Assembly (NCBI RefSeq): GCF_000705555.1
Contig: NZ_JMQN01000036.1
Span: 1-64,000 of the forward strand
Length of the DNA: 64,000 nt
Source: Marinobacterium lacunae
GTDB taxonomy: Bacteria; Pseudomonadota; Gammaproteobacteria; Pseudomonadales; Balneatricaceae
Direction: 5' to 3'
Shown: in pieces, positions 37,258-47,413 of the stretch
Numbering within the stretch: position 1 is the stretch's first letter
How the letters are laid out: every line of letters begins with the position of its first letter
Translations under genes and position numbers: made by a program
The notes under the pieces: generated by a model
What the model was told of the DNA's origin: nothing
The model's input: the letters and a program-made list of their open reading frames with translations, nothing else
The model's database searches: none

Positions 37258-38522
37258 AACGCTTTTTTATCCTGCTGCTGATCCTGCTGCTGGCCGGCGC
37301 ATGGCTCGGCCAGCTGATGGTGCAGGATCCCGGTTATGTGCTGGTGGCCTACAAGGAAACCACCATCGAGACCAGCCTGTGGGTGCTGCTGCTCATGGCG
37401 ATCATCGCCTTTGCCGTGCTGCATACCCTGATCAACCTGATCAGCCGGGCCCGCGTCCCGGCGCGACGCATGCGCAGTTGGCGCGGACAGCGTAACCATC
37501 GCATCGCCCAGAAGAAGACCCTCAAAGGGCTGATGGCACTGTCAGAAGGCAACTGGTGGAAAGCCCAGCGTTATCTGAGCCAGGCCGCCGAGCGCAGCGA
37601 ACAGCCGCTGATCAACTATCTGGCCGCCGCCAAGGCCGCCCATGAACAGGGCGATGCCTCTGCCGCCGACAGCCTGTTGCAGAAAGCCCGCGAATCCACA
37701 CCCCAGGCGGAGGTCGCCATCGGCATTGTGCAGGCCCAGATTCAGCTCGCCCGGGGCCAGAACGAACCGGCGCTGGCGACTCTGCTGCACCTCAAGCACC
37801 TGGCACCCAAGCACAGCTATGTCCTTAAGCTGCTCAAAGAGGTGTATGTCCGCCTGAACGATTGGGCAAGCCTGAGCCAGTTGATGCCCGACCTAAAGCG
37901 CCACCAGGTGCTGCCGGATGAGCAAATCGGCAAGCTGGAGTCGACGGCTGCCGAAAACCTCCTCAAGCAGAGCCTGAACAACCAACCGGCGGAAGCGGAC
38001 AGCAAAACCCGACTGCAGGCGGTGGCCCATACCTGGCAGTCACTGCCGCCGAACTGCACCCACAACCAGCAGCTGATCGAGCAATACTCCGAGTTGATGA
38101 TTCAGGCCGGCAGCGCAGACGAAGCCGAAAAGATGTTGCGTGAGCAGATCAAGCGCAACTGGGATGAGAAACTGGTCGCGCTCTACGGTCGAATCGCCGG
38201 CAGCTCACCGCACAAGCAGTTGGAGGTCGCCAAAGGCTGGCTGAAGAAGCATGATGACAGCCCGGCGCTGGAACTCACGCTCGGCCGCCTGTCGATGCAG
38301 AACCAGCACTGGGGCGCGGCAATCAAGCACTTCGAACGCAGCCTCGAGCTGCAGCCCAGCGCCGAAGCCTATGCCGAACTGGGCCGCTTGCTCAGCCACC
38401 TCGGCGAACGGGAGCGTGCCGCTGCCGCATCCACCCGGGGCTTCGAGCTGGTCAACGGTTCGCTGCCGAGCCTGCCATTACCGGAGGCCGAGGCGAAGCC
38501 TTTGCAAAACAGCACCGATTAA
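37254..38522 (+). CDS. hemY: HemY-like TPR membrane protein
   Basis: This 422-residue protein has two N-terminal membrane helices (about 4-22 and 39-62) and a C-terminal TPR-like helical domain (LGRLSMQNQHWGAAIKHFERSLELQP). It matches proteobacterial HemY, which is unrelated to the Bacillus protoporphyrinogen oxidase of the same name. The gene overlaps hemX (ATGA). Its role in haem synthesis is inferred from conserved linkage; the TPRs suggest a scaffold. Confidence 0.92.
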   Translation: MKRFFILLLILLLAGAWLGQLMVQDPGYVLVAYKETTIETSLWVLLLMAIIAFAVLHTLINLISRARVPARRMRSWRGQRNHRIAQKKTLKGLMALSEGNWWKAQRYLSQAAERSEQPLINYLAAAKAAHEQGDASAADSLLQKARESTPQAEVAIGIVQAQIQLARGQNEPALATLLHLKHLAPKHSYVLKLLKEVYVRLNDWASLSQLMPDLKRHQVLPDEQIGKLESTAAENLLKQSLNNQPAEADSKTRLQAVAHTWQSLPPNCTHNQQLIEQYSELMIQAGSADEAEKMLREQIKRNWDEKLVALYGRIAGSSPHKQLEVAKGWLKKHDDSPALELTLGRLSMQNQHWGAAIKHFERSLELQPSAEAYAELGRLLSHLGERERAAAASTRGFELVNGSLPSLPLPEAEAKPLQNSTD

Positions 38523-38592
38523 GGGATTGAATTCGAGCTCAATCGGCCGCATATCGGCTGATCCATGAGCAAGAGTTCGAGGTTTACAGAAT

Positions 38593-39087
38593 ATGGAAAA
38601 ACAGCTTGAGCGCCTGATGTACCTGTCGCGCTGGATACTGGCGCCCATCTATCTCGGGCTCAGCCTGGCGCTGATCGCACTGGGCATCAAATTCTTTCAG
38701 GAGGTGTTCCACCTTCTCCCCCACGTGTTGGAGATCGGGGAAGCGGATATCGTCCTGGTGGTGCTGTCGCTGATCGACCTGACCCTGGTCGGCGGACTGC
38801 TGGTTATGGTGATGTTCTCCGGCTACGAGAACTTCGTGTCCCGTATCGACCTCGACGAGGGCGCCGAGAAGCTGAGCTGGCTGGGCACACTGGACACCAA
38901 CAGCCTGAAGAACAAGGTCGCCGCCTCGATCGTGGCGATCTCTTCGATCCATCTGCTGAAGATCTTCATGGATGCCAAGAACTACGATAACGACCAACTG
39001 ATGTGGTACGTCATCATCCACCTGACCTTCGTGCTCTCCGCCTTCGCCATGGGCATACTGGACAAGCTGACCAAGAAGCACCACTGA
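38593..39087 (+). CDS. UPF0114 (YqhA) family membrane protein
   Basis: This 164-residue protein has about four membrane segments. The start [20 protein letters not shown] and the YENFVSRID motif in the middle are characteristic of UPF0114/TIGR00645. Function is not established; distant similarity to ion-channel-like helices has been suggested for the family. It follows hemY by 70 bases and may be read from its own promoter. Confidence 0.9.
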   Translation: MEKQLERLMYLSRWILAPIYLGLSLALIALGIKFFQEVFHLLPHVLEIGEADIVLVVLSLIDLTLVGGLLVMVMFSGYENFVSRIDLDEGAEKLSWLGTLDTNSLKNKVAASIVAISSIHLLKIFMDAKNYDNDQLMWYVIIHLTFVLSAFAMGILDKLTKKHH

Positions 39088-39152
39088 GCCGGATGCGACG
39101 CCGTTGAATGCTTAGGCTGCGCCCTTTGCCTGGTGGTAAATAGCAGCCCTGC

Positions 39153-39458
39153 TCAAGCGTCGCGCTTAAGCCGCGCGTAAGGCGCCAGGCGCAATACCAG
39201 AGCACTGCGTGCCTGCGCGGTACATAGCTGGATCCTCGGCGGATCCAGCTTGCAACCACTGAATTGCCCCTGTGGATAACGCTGCTCTACCTCACCGCTT
39301 ATAAGCCAGGCTGCGCAGATCTCGCATACCCCGTTGCGGCAAGCATGGCGCAGGGCCACCCCGGCGTCGAGCAGCCCCTGCAACAGGGTAATATCCGCCG
39401 CCAGCGTCAGCGCCAGGCCATCCTCCGGCAGCGACACCGTCCAGTGCTCAACGGTCAT
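39153..39458 (-). CDS. 2Fe-2S ferredoxin, small
   Basis: This 101-residue plant-type ferredoxin domain has the cluster ligands CRNGVCEIC (Cys-x4-Cys-x2-Cys) and a fourth Cys in QLCTAQA about 33 residues later. ATG at 39456-39458 lies inside the last codons of ubiD, overlapping by 11 bases, so translation is probably coupled. The electron partner is unknown; oxygenases or reductases with a separate ferredoxin are the usual ones. It is not the ISC-type ferredoxin, whose spacing and context differ. Confidence 0.85.
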   Translation of the reverse strand: MTVEHWTVSLPEDGLALTLAADITLLQGLLDAGVALRHACRNGVCEICAAWLISGEVEQRYPQGQFSGCKLDPPRIQLCTAQARSALVLRLAPYARLKRDA

Positions 39459-40932
39459 CGAAGATACCCAGCTCATCCCAGAGCTGATCGACGCGACTCT
39501 TCACCTGCGCATCCATTTCGATCGGCACACCCCATTCACGGTCGGTCTCGCCCGGCCATTTGTTGGTGGCATCCATGCCCATCTTCGACCCGAGCCCGGA
39601 CACCGGCGAAGCAAAATCGAGATAATCGATCGGGGTGTTGTCGATCAGCAGGGTGTCACGGCTGGGATCCATACGCGTGGTAATCGCCCAGATCACATCG
39701 TTCCAGTCGCGCGCGTTCACATCGTCGTCACAGACGATCACAAACTTGGTGTACATGAACTGCCTCAGGAACGACCAGACCCCCATCATCACCCGCTTGG
39801 CGTGCCCGGGATACTGCTTCTTCATCGTCACCACCGCCATGCGGTAGGAGCAGCCCTCGGGCGGCAGATAGAAGTCGACGATTTCGGGGAACTGCTTCTG
39901 CAGGATCGGCACGAACACCTCGTTCAGCGCCACACCGAGCACCGCTGGCTCATCCGGCGGACGACCTGTGTAGGTGCTGTGGTAGATCGGCACCTCACGC
40001 TGGGTGATCCGCTCGACAGTGAATACCGGGAAGCGGTCCACCTCGTTGTAGTAGCCGGTATGGTCGCCAAAGGGCCCCTCATCGGCCATCTCTTCCGGGT
40101 CGATATAGCCCTCGAGGATAATCTCCGCGCTGGCCGGCACCTGAAGATCGTTGCCCAGACACTTCACCACCTCGGTCTTGCCGCCACGCAAGAGGCCAGC
40201 AAAAGCATATTCCGACAGGGTATCGGGCACCGGGGTCACGGCACCGAGGATAGTCGCAGGATCTGCTCCGAGCGCCACCGCAACGGGAAAACGCTCGCCC
40301 GGATGGGCCAGCTTCCACTCACGAAAATCCAGCGCGCCACCACGGTGGGAGAGCCAGCGCATGATCAGCTTGTTGCGGCCGAGCAGTTGCTGACGGTAGA
40401 TGCCCAGATTCTGCCGCGGCTTCTCCGGCCCCCGCGTCACCACCAGCGGCCAGGTCACCAGGGGACCGGCATCGCCGGGCCAGCAGGTTTGGATCGGCAG
40501 CTTGTACAGATCCACATCATCACCCTCGATCAGCGTGTGCTGACAGGGCGCATTCTTGACCACCTTGGGCCCCATATTCAGCACCTGTTTGAAGATCGGC
40601 AGCTTCTCCCAGGCGTCTTTCATCCCCTTGGGCGGCTCAGGCTCTTTCAGCTGGGCCAATAGCTTGCCGACTTCACGCAGCGCCGTCACCGACTCTTCCC
40701 CCATGCCCAGCGCCACGCGCTCGGGGGTGCCAAACAGGTTGGTCAGCACCGGGTAGTTGTAGCCCTTGGGGTTTTCAAACAGTAGCGCAGGTCCCTTGGC
40801 ACGCAGGGTACGATCGCTGATCTCGGTCATCTCCAGATAGGGATCGACCTCGACCTTGATCCGTTTAAGCTCACCGCGCGCTTCCAGCATTTTGATGAAG
40901 TCGCGCAGGTCCTTGTACTTGGGGTTACTCAT
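39448..40932 (-). CDS. ubiD: UbiD-type 4-hydroxy-3-polyprenylbenzoate decarboxylase
   Basis: UbiD decarboxylates polyprenyl-hydroxybenzoate in ubiquinone synthesis using prenylated FMN made by UbiX. The protein of about 494 residues has the N-terminal [20 protein letters not shown], the prFMN-binding region [19 protein letters not shown], and the catalytic E(x)nR-E triad region [15 protein letters not shown] at 40930-40932 is used; a TTG two codons earlier is possible. It lies downstream of rho, as in Pseudomonas, but behind rho's terminator. Confidence 0.96.
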   Translation of the reverse strand: MSNPKYKDLRDFIKMLEARGELKRIKVEVDPYLEMTEISDRTLRAKGPALLFENPKGYNYPVLTNLFGTPERVALGMGEESVTALREVGKLLAQLKEPEPPKGMKDAWEKLPIFKQVLNMGPKVVKNAPCQHTLIEGDDVDLYKLPIQTCWPGDAGPLVTWPLVVTRGPEKPRQNLGIYRQQLLGRNKLIMRWLSHRGGALDFREWKLAHPGERFPVAVALGADPATILGAVTPVPDTLSEYAFAGLLRGGKTEVVKCLGNDLQVPASAEIILEGYIDPEEMADEGPFGDHTGYYNEVDRFPVFTVERITQREVPIYHSTYTGRPPDEPAVLGVALNEVFVPILQKQFPEIVDFYLPPEGCSYRMAVVTMKKQYPGHAKRVMMGVWSFLRQFMYTKFVIVCDDDVNARDWNDVIWAITTRMDPSRDTLLIDNTPIDYLDFASPVSGLGSKMGMDATNKWPGETDREWGVPIEMDAQVKSRVDQLWDELGIFDDR

Positions 40933-40961
40933 CAGCAATCAAACTCTTTGCCGGAATAGAA

Positions 40962-41011
40962 ATAAAAAAGGGCGAGTAGTGAAGCGCTGCTGCAGGCTCC
41001 CTTACTCACCC
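40962..41011 (-). terminator. Intrinsic terminator of rho
   Basis: On the minus strand GGGTGAGTA (41003-41011) pairs with TACTCGCCC (40970-40978) with one G-U pair, enclosing about 24 bases, and is followed by TTTTTTATT. It lies 28 bases after the rho stop and ends 30 bases before ubiD, so ubiD either has its own promoter or depends on readthrough. Confidence 0.75.
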
Positions 41012-41038
41012 TCTTGACGAACGGGTCGACCGCCGACG

Positions 41039-42298
41039 TTACTTGCGCTTCATCGACATGAAGAACTCGTCGTTGGTCTTGAAGTCCTTCAGCTTGTCGA
41101 TGACGAACTCGGTTGCTGCGGTATCTTCCATCGAGTCGAGCAGCTTGCGCAGAATCCACATCCGCTGCAGCTCCTCCTCGGTGGTCAGCAGGTCTTCGCG
41201 ACGGGTGCTTGAACGACGGATATTGATCGCCGGGAACACACGGCGTTCAGCGATCTTGCGATCCAGATGCACCTCGGAGTTACCGGTACCCTTGAACTCC
41301 TCGAAGATCACCTCGTCCATCTTCGAGCCGGTATCGACCAGCGCGGTGGCGATGATGGTCAGGCTGCCGCCCTCTTCGATGTTACGTGCGGCACCGAAGA
41401 AACGCTTCGGACGCTCCAGCGCATGGGCATCGACACCACCGGTCAGCACCTTGCCGGAGGACGGGATCACGGTGTTGTAGGCACGCGCCAGACGGGTGAT
41501 GGAGTCGAGCAGGATCACCACGTCCTTCTTGTGCTCGGTCAGGCGCTTGGCCTTCTCCAGCACCATTTCGGCCACCTGTACATGGCGTGAGGGCGGCTCG
41601 TCAAAGGTGGAGGCAACCACTTCGCCGCGCACCGTGCGCTGCATGTCGGTCACCTCCTCCGGGCGCTCGTCGATCAGCAGTACGATCAGGTAGCACTCCG
41701 GGTTGTTGCGGGTGATGCTGTTGGCGATGTTCTGCAGCATCAGTGTCTTACCGGCCTTCGGCGGTGACACGATCAGTGCGCGCTGGCCTTTACCCATCGG
41801 GCAGACCAGGTCGATGACACGCGCCGTGATATCTTCGGTACTGCCGTTACCGATCTCCATGCGCAGGCGTTTCTGCGCAAACAGCGGCGTCAGGTTCTCA
41901 AACAGAATCTTGTTCTTCGCGTTTTCAGGTCGATCATAGTTGATCTCGTTGACCTTCAGCAGTGCGAAGTAGCGTTCGCCATCCTTCGGCGGGCGAATCT
42001 TACCGGCAATGGTATCCCCGGTGCGGAGATTAAAGCGGCGGATCTGGCTGGGGGAAACGTAGATGTCGTCGGGACCGGCGAGGTAGGAGGAGTCTGCAGA
42101 GCGGAGGAAACCGAAGCCGTCCTGCAAGATCTCGAGAACACCGTCGCCATAGATATCCTCCCCGCTTTTGGCGTGTTTCTTCAGAATGGCGAAGATCACG
42201 TCCTGTTTGCGGGAGCGAGCCATGTTTTCAAGGCCCATTTCGGTAGCGATATCCAGAAGTTCCGGAACACTTTTCGTTTTAAGTTCGGTTAGATTCAT
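41039..42298 (-). CDS. rho: Transcription termination factor Rho
   Basis: Rho is the hexameric RNA-dependent ATPase that ends transcription at rut sites. The 419-residue length equals E. coli Rho. It has [18 protein letters not shown] at the N-terminus, the RNA-binding cold-shock-like domain ([20 protein letters not shown]), Walker [12 protein letters not shown], and the R-loop/Q-loop region. ATG at 42296-42298 is used; upstream in-frame codons are not family-like. It has a recognisable promoter and a leader of about 125 bases, long enough for the autoregulation known for rho. Confidence 0.98.
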   Translation of the reverse strand: MNLTELKTKSVPELLDIATEMGLENMARSRKQDVIFAILKKHAKSGEDIYGDGVLEILQDGFGFLRSADSSYLAGPDDIYVSPSQIRRFNLRTGDTIAGKIRPPKDGERYFALLKVNEINYDRPENAKNKILFENLTPLFAQKRLRMEIGNGSTEDITARVIDLVCPMGKGQRALIVSPPKAGKTLMLQNIANSITRNNPECYLIVLLIDERPEEVTDMQRTVRGEVVASTFDEPPSRHVQVAEMVLEKAKRLTEHKKDVVILLDSITRLARAYNTVIPSSGKVLTGGVDAHALERPKRFFGAARNIEEGGSLTIIATALVDTGSKMDEVIFEEFKGTGNSEVHLDRKIAERRVFPAINIRRSSTRREDLLTTEEELQRMWILRKLLDSMEDTAATEFVIDKLKDFKTNDEFFMSMKRK

Positions 42299-42430
42299 AG
42301 TTTTTTGGAAACAGCCCAAAGATGGCCGATAGTCAGGATGGAGACCGGAAAGGTTAGTCGGAAGAAATATTAAGTGCTTAGGCTACAACGCCTGAAGCAG
42401 GCCCTGAGGCCGGACAGATAAGTGAAAAAC

Positions 42431-42459
42431 ACTATAAAGCCTAAGGAAAGAGCTGTCCA
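42431..42459 (-). promoter_or_regulatory. rho promoter
   Basis: On the minus strand a -35 TGGACA (42454-42459) and a -10 TATAGT (42431-42436) are 17 bp apart, giving a start near 42424. An 8-bp inverted repeat, CTTAGGCT (42377-42384 on plus) with AGCCTAAG (42438-42445), links the promoter spacer to the leader. Confidence 0.65.
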
Positions 42460-42470
42460 GCACGGGAACT

Positions 42471-42504
42471 AAGAAAACGCAATGGCCGGAGTCCGGCCCA
42501 TCGC
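42471..42504 (-). terminator. Intrinsic terminator of trxA
   Basis: The minus strand reads CGCGATGGGCCGG then ACT then CCGGCCATTGCG, a long stem with one bulge, followed by TTTTCTT. It begins 18 bases after the trxA stop and just precedes the rho promoter. Confidence 0.75.
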
Positions 42505-42521
42505 GTCTGTCCGCCAATCGA

Positions 42522-42848
42522 TCAGAGATTGGCGTCTACAAAGGCAGCCAGCTGGGACTTGGACAGCGCGCCCACCTTGGTGGCTTCCACGTTACCGCCT
42601 TTGAACAGCATCAGGGTCGGGATACCGCGGATACCGAATTTCGGCGGAGTTTCGTTGTTCTCATCGATGTTGAGCTTGCAAACCTTCAGGCGGCCCGCGT
42701 ACTCCTTGGCGATCTCTTCCAGTACCGGCGCGATCATCTTGCATGGACCGCACCACTCAGCCCAGTAATCAACCAGGACCGCGCCTTCCGCTTTCAATAC
42801 CTCTTCTTCGAAGCTGGCATCGGTGACGCTTACGATATTTTCGCTCAT
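42522..42848 (-). CDS. trxA: Thioredoxin 1
   Basis: TrxA is the general protein disulfide reductase of the cytoplasm. The 108-residue protein has the active site WCGPC with C33 and C36, the buried D28 in VDYWAEW, and the cis-proline loop [11 protein letters not shown]. Length and sequence are those of E. coli Trx1. It is upstream of rho, a conserved order, with its own promoter and terminator. ATG at 42846-42848 is used. Confidence 0.98.
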   Translation of the reverse strand: MSENIVSVTDASFEEEVLKAEGAVLVDYWAEWCGPCKMIAPVLEEIAKEYAGRLKVCKLNIDENNETPPKFGIRGIPTLMLFKGGNVEATKVGALSKSQLAAFVDANL

Positions 42849-42896
42849 TAGCTCTGCTCTCCAGTGCACCTGGTGCGTTGAAAAATCTGACCAGTG

Positions 42897-42926
42897 ATAA
42901 TACCACCAGCATCAAACCAATGTGAA
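42897..42926 (-). promoter_or_regulatory. trxA promoter
   Basis: On the minus strand a -35 TTCACA (42921-42926) and a -10 TATTAT (42897-42902) are separated by 18 bp, giving a leader of about 40 bases before the trxA ATG. The rest of the divergent trxA-ppx gap (to 43103) shows no other clear element. Confidence 0.6.
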
Positions 42927-43103
42927 CAGCCTGTTAAACCCACTCCCTGCGGGGTTTTTGCGCCTGCACCCACTATCAAGTTCTGGTACTCTTTCGCTCT
43001 CACGAAGTGCGCACACAACCACGGCGACCCCTCTTCCGCGGCTGTATAGCGCAGGTCCGGCACGGTGCCGGTGATGAAGTACCGAACGGAGAGCCGCCTC
43101 AGC

Positions 43104-44621
43104 ATGCTCGAACAGGACAAATCAGCGGATAGCGGTCAACAGGGCAAACTGTTGGCCGCAATCGACTTGGGCTCCAACAGTTTTCATATTGTAGTGGCGC
43201 GCGTCGCCGACGGCGAGCTGAAGCCAATCGATGTAATGTCGGAAAAAGTTCAGCTCGGAGCCGGCCTCGATGAACATAGCCACCTCAGTGAAGAGGCCCA
43301 ACAAAGAGGGCTTGAGTGCCTGGCCCGCTTCGCCCAACGGGTGGCAGACCTGCCCCGAAGCGCGATACGCATCGTCGGCACCAATGCCTTGCGTGAGGCC
43401 AAGAACCGAGATGTCTTCATCCTCCGGGCACAACAGATTCTGGGAAAACCGATAGAGGTGATCGCAGGGCGCGAAGAGGCCCGTCTTGTCTATCTGGGCG
43501 TCGCCCATACCCTCTCGGACGACAATGACCGGCGCCTGGTCGTCGACATCGGCGGCGGCAGCACCGAGTTCATCATCGGGTCGCGGTTCGAACCACAGAA
43601 ACTTGAAAGCCTTCATATGGGCTGTGTCAGCTATACCCAGCGCTTTTTTGCCGACGGCAAGATCGCCTCGGACGCCCTCAACCGGGCCCGCACCGCTGCG
43701 GCTCGCGAGTTACTGTCCATTCGACGGGATTACCGACGCCTTAGCTGGCAAAGCACCATCGGCTCATCGGGTACCGCCAAAGCGATCCGCCAGGCGTGCC
43801 TGTCGATGGGCTTCGGCGATCAGATCACTCACAAGGGGCTGACAGCACTAAAAGAGCGACTGATCGAATTCGGACATGCGGATAAGATTGAAATCGAAGG
43901 GATAAAACCTGCTCGACGTGCCGTTCTCCCCTCCGGGGTCGCAATCATGCTGGCGATTTTTGAATCGCTGGGCATCGAGGCGATGGACTATTCCGAAGGC
44001 GCTCTGCGTGAAGGACTGCTGTATGACATGGCCGGTCGGTTACGACACGAGGACGTGCGTGAGCGGACCATCAAAGCGCTGAAAAAGCGTTACCACGTCG
44101 ATGCCGGACAGTCTCAGCGCATCGAGGCCACGGCGCTCTATCTGCTGGCTCAGGCACGGCAGGCCTGGGGGCTGGAGGACACCGAATACCATGACATGCT
44201 GAGCTGGGCCGCCCGCACCCACGAGATCGGCCTGACTATCGCCCATACCCAGTTCCACAAACACAGCGCCTATCTGCTACAGCACTCCGACCTGCCCGGG
44301 TTCACCAATACCGAGCAACAGCTGCTGGCATTTCTGGCACGCGGGCACCGTCGCAAGTTCCCCAAGGATGAGTTCAAACTGCTTCCGGAGGATCGTCAAA
44401 GCGCGTATCGCAAGCTCTGCATTCTGCTGAGACTGGCCGTTGTCCTGCATCGCAGTCGCAGCGGCGCGCGCTTGCCGGGCATCCATCTGAAGGTGGATGA
44501 GAAGTCTCTAAACCTGAGCTTCCCTGCCGGCTGGCTCGAGCATCACCCCCTCACCCGTGCAGACCTTGAGAACGAAGCTGAATACCTGCGCGCAATCAGT
44601 TTCGAACTGCAGATTCATTAA
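43104..44621 (+). CDS. ppx: Exopolyphosphatase
   Basis: Ppx releases phosphate from the ends of polyphosphate; relatives also hydrolyse pppGpp. The 505-residue protein has the ASKHA motifs AAIDLGSNSFHIVVA and VVDIGGGSTEFIIG, the GTNALREAKN loop, and a C-terminal HD-like helical domain (SWAARTHEIGLTIAHTQFHKHSAYLL). ATG at 43104 has GGAGA upstream. It is divergent from trxA, as in Pseudomonas, and ends at a bidirectional terminator shared with pckA. Confidence 0.96.
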   Translation: MLEQDKSADSGQQGKLLAAIDLGSNSFHIVVARVADGELKPIDVMSEKVQLGAGLDEHSHLSEEAQQRGLECLARFAQRVADLPRSAIRIVGTNALREAKNRDVFILRAQQILGKPIEVIAGREEARLVYLGVAHTLSDDNDRRLVVDIGGGSTEFIIGSRFEPQKLESLHMGCVSYTQRFFADGKIASDALNRARTAAARELLSIRRDYRRLSWQSTIGSSGTAKAIRQACLSMGFGDQITHKGLTALKERLIEFGHADKIEIEGIKPARRAVLPSGVAIMLAIFESLGIEAMDYSEGALREGLLYDMAGRLRHEDVRERTIKALKKRYHVDAGQSQRIEATALYLLAQARQAWGLEDTEYHDMLSWAARTHEIGLTIAHTQFHKHSAYLLQHSDLPGFTNTEQQLLAFLARGHRRKFPKDEFKLLPEDRQSAYRKLCILLRLAVVLHRSRSGARLPGIHLKVDEKSLNLSFPAGWLEHHPLTRADLENEAEYLRAISFELQIH

Positions 44622-44642
44622 GCCAACGCCACTGCCTGCACA

Positions 44643-44678
44643 AACAAAAACGCCCCGTTCTCACGGGGCGTTGTTTGT
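44643..44678. terminator. Bidirectional terminator between ppx and pckA
   Basis: CGCCCCG and CGGGGCG form the core, extended on both sides by AACAAACA-type and TTGTTTGT flanks, with a TTCTCA-like loop. T-rich tracts follow on each strand (TTGTTTGT on plus, TTTTTGTTTG on minus), so it can end both convergent genes. Confidence 0.85.
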
Positions 44679-44696
44679 ATGTTGAAACGGATAGAC

Positions 44697-46244
44697 TTAG
44701 AACTTCGGACCCGCGTCTACAATCGCCTCAGAAACACCATCGAACTTCTTGAAGTTGGTGACGAACTGCTCGACCAGCTTGGCTGCTGCCGCATCGTATG
44801 CTGCCGGATCAGCCCAGGTTTTGCGCGGGTTCAGCAGAGCCGTGTCAACACCCGGCACCTCGACGGGCACAGACAGGTTGATACCCGGCAGATACTCGGT
44901 TTCGCAGTCTTTCAGTGCTCCGCTCTGAATAGCGCTGATAATGCCGCGAGTGGTCGGAATGCTGAAACGCTCACCTGTACCGTAAGAACCGCCGGTCCAA
45001 CCGGTGTTAACCAGGTATACGCGGGAGCCGAACTCTTCGATACGCTTGATCAGCAGATCAGCGTATACATGGGCCGGACGCGGGAAGAAAGGCGCGCCGA
45101 AGCAGGTGGAGAAGGTGGATTTGATACCACCGCCGGAGCCCATCTCGGTGGAACCAACCAGCGCCGTGTAACCGGACAGGAAGTGGTAAGCGGCCGCTTC
45201 CTTGGTCAGCACCGATACCGGCGGCAGCACGCCTGTCAGGTCGCAGGTCAGGAACACGATGGAATCCGGCTCGCCACCCATGTTGGTAGCGGAGCGCTTC
45301 TCGACATGCTCAAGCGGGTAGGCGCAGCGACCGTTCTCGGTCAGGTGCGTGTCGTTGTAATCAGCGTGACGCTTGGCGTCCAGGTGAACGTTCTCAACGA
45401 TGGCACCGAAACGGATCGCGTCCCAAATGATCGGTTCGTTCTTCTTGCTCAGATTGATGGTCTTGGCATAGCAGCCACCTTCAATGTTGAACACTACACC
45501 CTTGCCCCAGCCGTGCTCATCGTCACCGATCAGGTAACGGGTCGGGTCTGCAGACAGGGTGGTCTTGCCGGTACCGGAGAGACCGAAGAACAGCGTGGTA
45601 GAGCCGTCTTCACCGATGTTGGCAGAGCAGTGCATCGGCAGCACGTCTTTTTCCGGCAGCAGGAAGTTCTGTACGGAGAACATCGCCTTTTTCATCTCAC
45701 CGGCGTAACGCATACCAGCGATCAGCACCTTGCGTTTGGCGAAGTTCAGGATGACACAGCCATCGGAGTTGGTGCCGTCACGCTCGGGAACACACTCGAA
45801 GCCCGCCACGTTGAGGATCTGCCACTCCTCTTTACCCTTCGGGTTATACTCGTGCGGGCGGATAAACAGGTTCAGACCAAACAGGTTCTGCCACGCAGTC
45901 TGGGTCGACATTTTAACCGGCAGGTAGTGACTCGGATCGGAGCCAACGTGAACATGGGAGACATAATGCTCCTGATCGGCCAGATAGGCTTCCACACGAT
46001 CCCACAGATCATCGAACTTGTCCGCGTCGAACGGACGGTTGATGCTGCCCCAATCGATGGAATCGGCCGTGCTCGGCTCTTCCACGATATAACGGTCCAT
46101 CGGGGAGCGGCCGGTGCGTTTGCCGGTTGTTACGACTAATGCGCCGGTGTCCGCCAGAACACCTTCGTTGCGTGAGATCGCCAGTTCAACCAACTCGGCC
46201 GGGGACGGATTCACGTGTACGCGATTGACGTTTTCTGTGGTCAT
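44697..46244 (-). CDS. pckA: Phosphoenolpyruvate carboxykinase (ATP)
   Basis: PckA converts oxaloacetate and ATP to phosphoenolpyruvate for gluconeogenesis. The 515-residue protein has [13 protein letters not shown], the kinase P-loop [11 protein letters not shown], the metal and substrate motif LIGDDEHGW, and [13 protein letters not shown] at 46242-46244 follows AGGT closely. The gap to hslO (46245-46406) is AT-rich in part and probably contains the pckA promoter, but no convincing -35/-10 pair is seen. Confidence 0.97.
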   Translation of the reverse strand: MTTENVNRVHVNPSPAELVELAISRNEGVLADTGALVVTTGKRTGRSPMDRYIVEEPSTADSIDWGSINRPFDADKFDDLWDRVEAYLADQEHYVSHVHVGSDPSHYLPVKMSTQTAWQNLFGLNLFIRPHEYNPKGKEEWQILNVAGFECVPERDGTNSDGCVILNFAKRKVLIAGMRYAGEMKKAMFSVQNFLLPEKDVLPMHCSANIGEDGSTTLFFGLSGTGKTTLSADPTRYLIGDDEHGWGKGVVFNIEGGCYAKTINLSKKNEPIIWDAIRFGAIVENVHLDAKRHADYNDTHLTENGRCAYPLEHVEKRSATNMGGEPDSIVFLTCDLTGVLPPVSVLTKEAAAYHFLSGYTALVGSTEMGSGGGIKSTFSTCFGAPFFPRPAHVYADLLIKRIEEFGSRVYLVNTGWTGGSYGTGERFSIPTTRGIISAIQSGALKDCETEYLPGINLSVPVEVPGVDTALLNPRKTWADPAAYDAAAAKLVEQFVTNFKKFDGVSEAIVDAGPKF

Positions 46245-46406
46245 TACCTGATTCCCTTGGCTGCGCGCCAAATTTACCTGAAAGCAATAAGTTCTGTCGC
46301 GAGCCGGGTCCGACCCACGTTAATCGTTATTATGGGGAGGCGCATTATCGCACATCTTGCCCAACAGGATAACCCGAAAGATTTCTCATTTCGGATTAGC
46401 CTGCAC

Positions 46407-47282
46407 TCAGTGCACCTGCCCCGGAGACTCAAGCGGGCCGCCGTTGCTGAACAGCGCTTTTATATCCGCCGTATCGAAGCTGTATAGCATATTGCAGAAG
46501 TGACAACTCACTTCCACTACACCGTCATGCTCTTCGGCCAGACTCAGCAGCTCCTCTTCCGTCATCATCTGCAATGCATGGGCACTGCGCGCACGGGTAC
46601 AGTCGCATTTGAACTCCAGCGTCTCGGGCTCGTAAAGACGGCACTGCTCCTCGTGAAACAGGCGGAACAGCATAGTCTCGTTATCCAGCCCCAACAGCTC
46701 AGCATCACTAAGGGTCGACGCCAGCATGCTGATGCGCTGCCAGTCGTCTTCACCGGTTCCGGCCGCCGGCAGAACCTGCAACAACATACCAGCGGCACGC
46801 TGTCCGTCGGCACTCAGACGGATCGATGTGCCCAGCTGTTCCGACTGGCGGAAGTAAGCCTCCAGACAAGCCGCCAGTGTAGCGCCTTCCAATGGTACGA
46901 CGCCCTGATAACGCTGCCCCACATCCGGTTCGATCGTAATCGCCAGTCGGCCGTTGACCAGCAACTCGTTAAATGCAGCGGCGTCATCGATTTCGCCGTC
47001 GAGTCTCGCAATCGCACGCAGCTCGTGGTGGTGGCGGCACTCGGCCATCAGAACACGCAAAGCGCCGTCACCCTGCGCCTGCAGTATCAGACGTCCTTCA
47101 AACTTCAGGTTCGAGCTCAGCAGGCTGACCGCCGCGAGCATCTCGCCCAGTATGCGCTGAATCGCCGGCGGATAGCTGGCTCTGGACAACACCTCCGCAT
47201 AGCTCTCTTCCACCCGTGCCACGACGCCACGGACATCGATCTCGTCGAAAAGGATGCGCTGAATCTGATCGCTGTTACTCAC
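46407..47282 (-). CDS. hslO: Hsp33 redox-regulated chaperone
   Basis: Hsp33 is a holdase activated by oxidation of its zinc-bound cysteines. The 291-residue protein has the four ligands in FKCDCTRARS and VSCHFCNMLY near the C-terminus (CxC ... CxxC). The N-terminal domain has GRLILQAQGDGALRVLMAEC. The start is GTG at 47280-47282 with AGGTG upstream. A terminator-like hairpin lies just before it. hslR lies nearby (about 1 kb away) rather than directly linked. Confidence 0.96.
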   Translation of the reverse strand: MSNSDQIQRILFDEIDVRGVVARVEESYAEVLSRASYPPAIQRILGEMLAAVSLLSSNLKFEGRLILQAQGDGALRVLMAECRHHHELRAIARLDGEIDDAAAFNELLVNGRLAITIEPDVGQRYQGVVPLEGATLAACLEAYFRQSEQLGTSIRLSADGQRAAGMLLQVLPAAGTGEDDWQRISMLASTLSDAELLGLDNETMLFRLFHEEQCRLYEPETLEFKCDCTRARSAHALQMMTEEELLSLAEEHDGVVEVSCHFCNMLYSFDTADIKALFSNGGPLESPGQVH

Positions 47283-47294
47283 GTATCACCTATT

Positions 47295-47314
47295 AAAAAG
47301 CCTGAAAAACAGGC
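47295..47314 (-). other. Terminator-like hairpin in the hslO leader
   Basis: On the minus strand GCCTG-TTTTT-CAGGC is followed by TTTTTA, ending 13 bases before the hslO start codon. The stem is only 5 bp, so its strength is doubtful, but the arrangement is that of an attenuator or a small RNA switch ahead of a stress gene. Confidence 0.35.
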
Positions 47315-47413
47315 GGTTGTGCCGGTTCGGATCGGCACCGGTCACTTGTACTATGGAGCCGGAGCCCGCGGGTGTTTAGAATGAATAGCCGATTTTAACC
47401 GATAGAGTATTCA

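Noticed and set aside
39334..40662. 442-codon open frame opposite ubiD
   Set aside because: Same cause; it is fully antisense to ubiD and the ferredoxin gene and His/Arg-rich without any family motif.
44679..46139. 486-codon open frame on the plus strand opposite pckA
   Set aside because: It is the mirror of a clear pckA gene; GC-rich codon use leaves antisense frames open. The translation has no recognisable domain and no ribosome-binding site.
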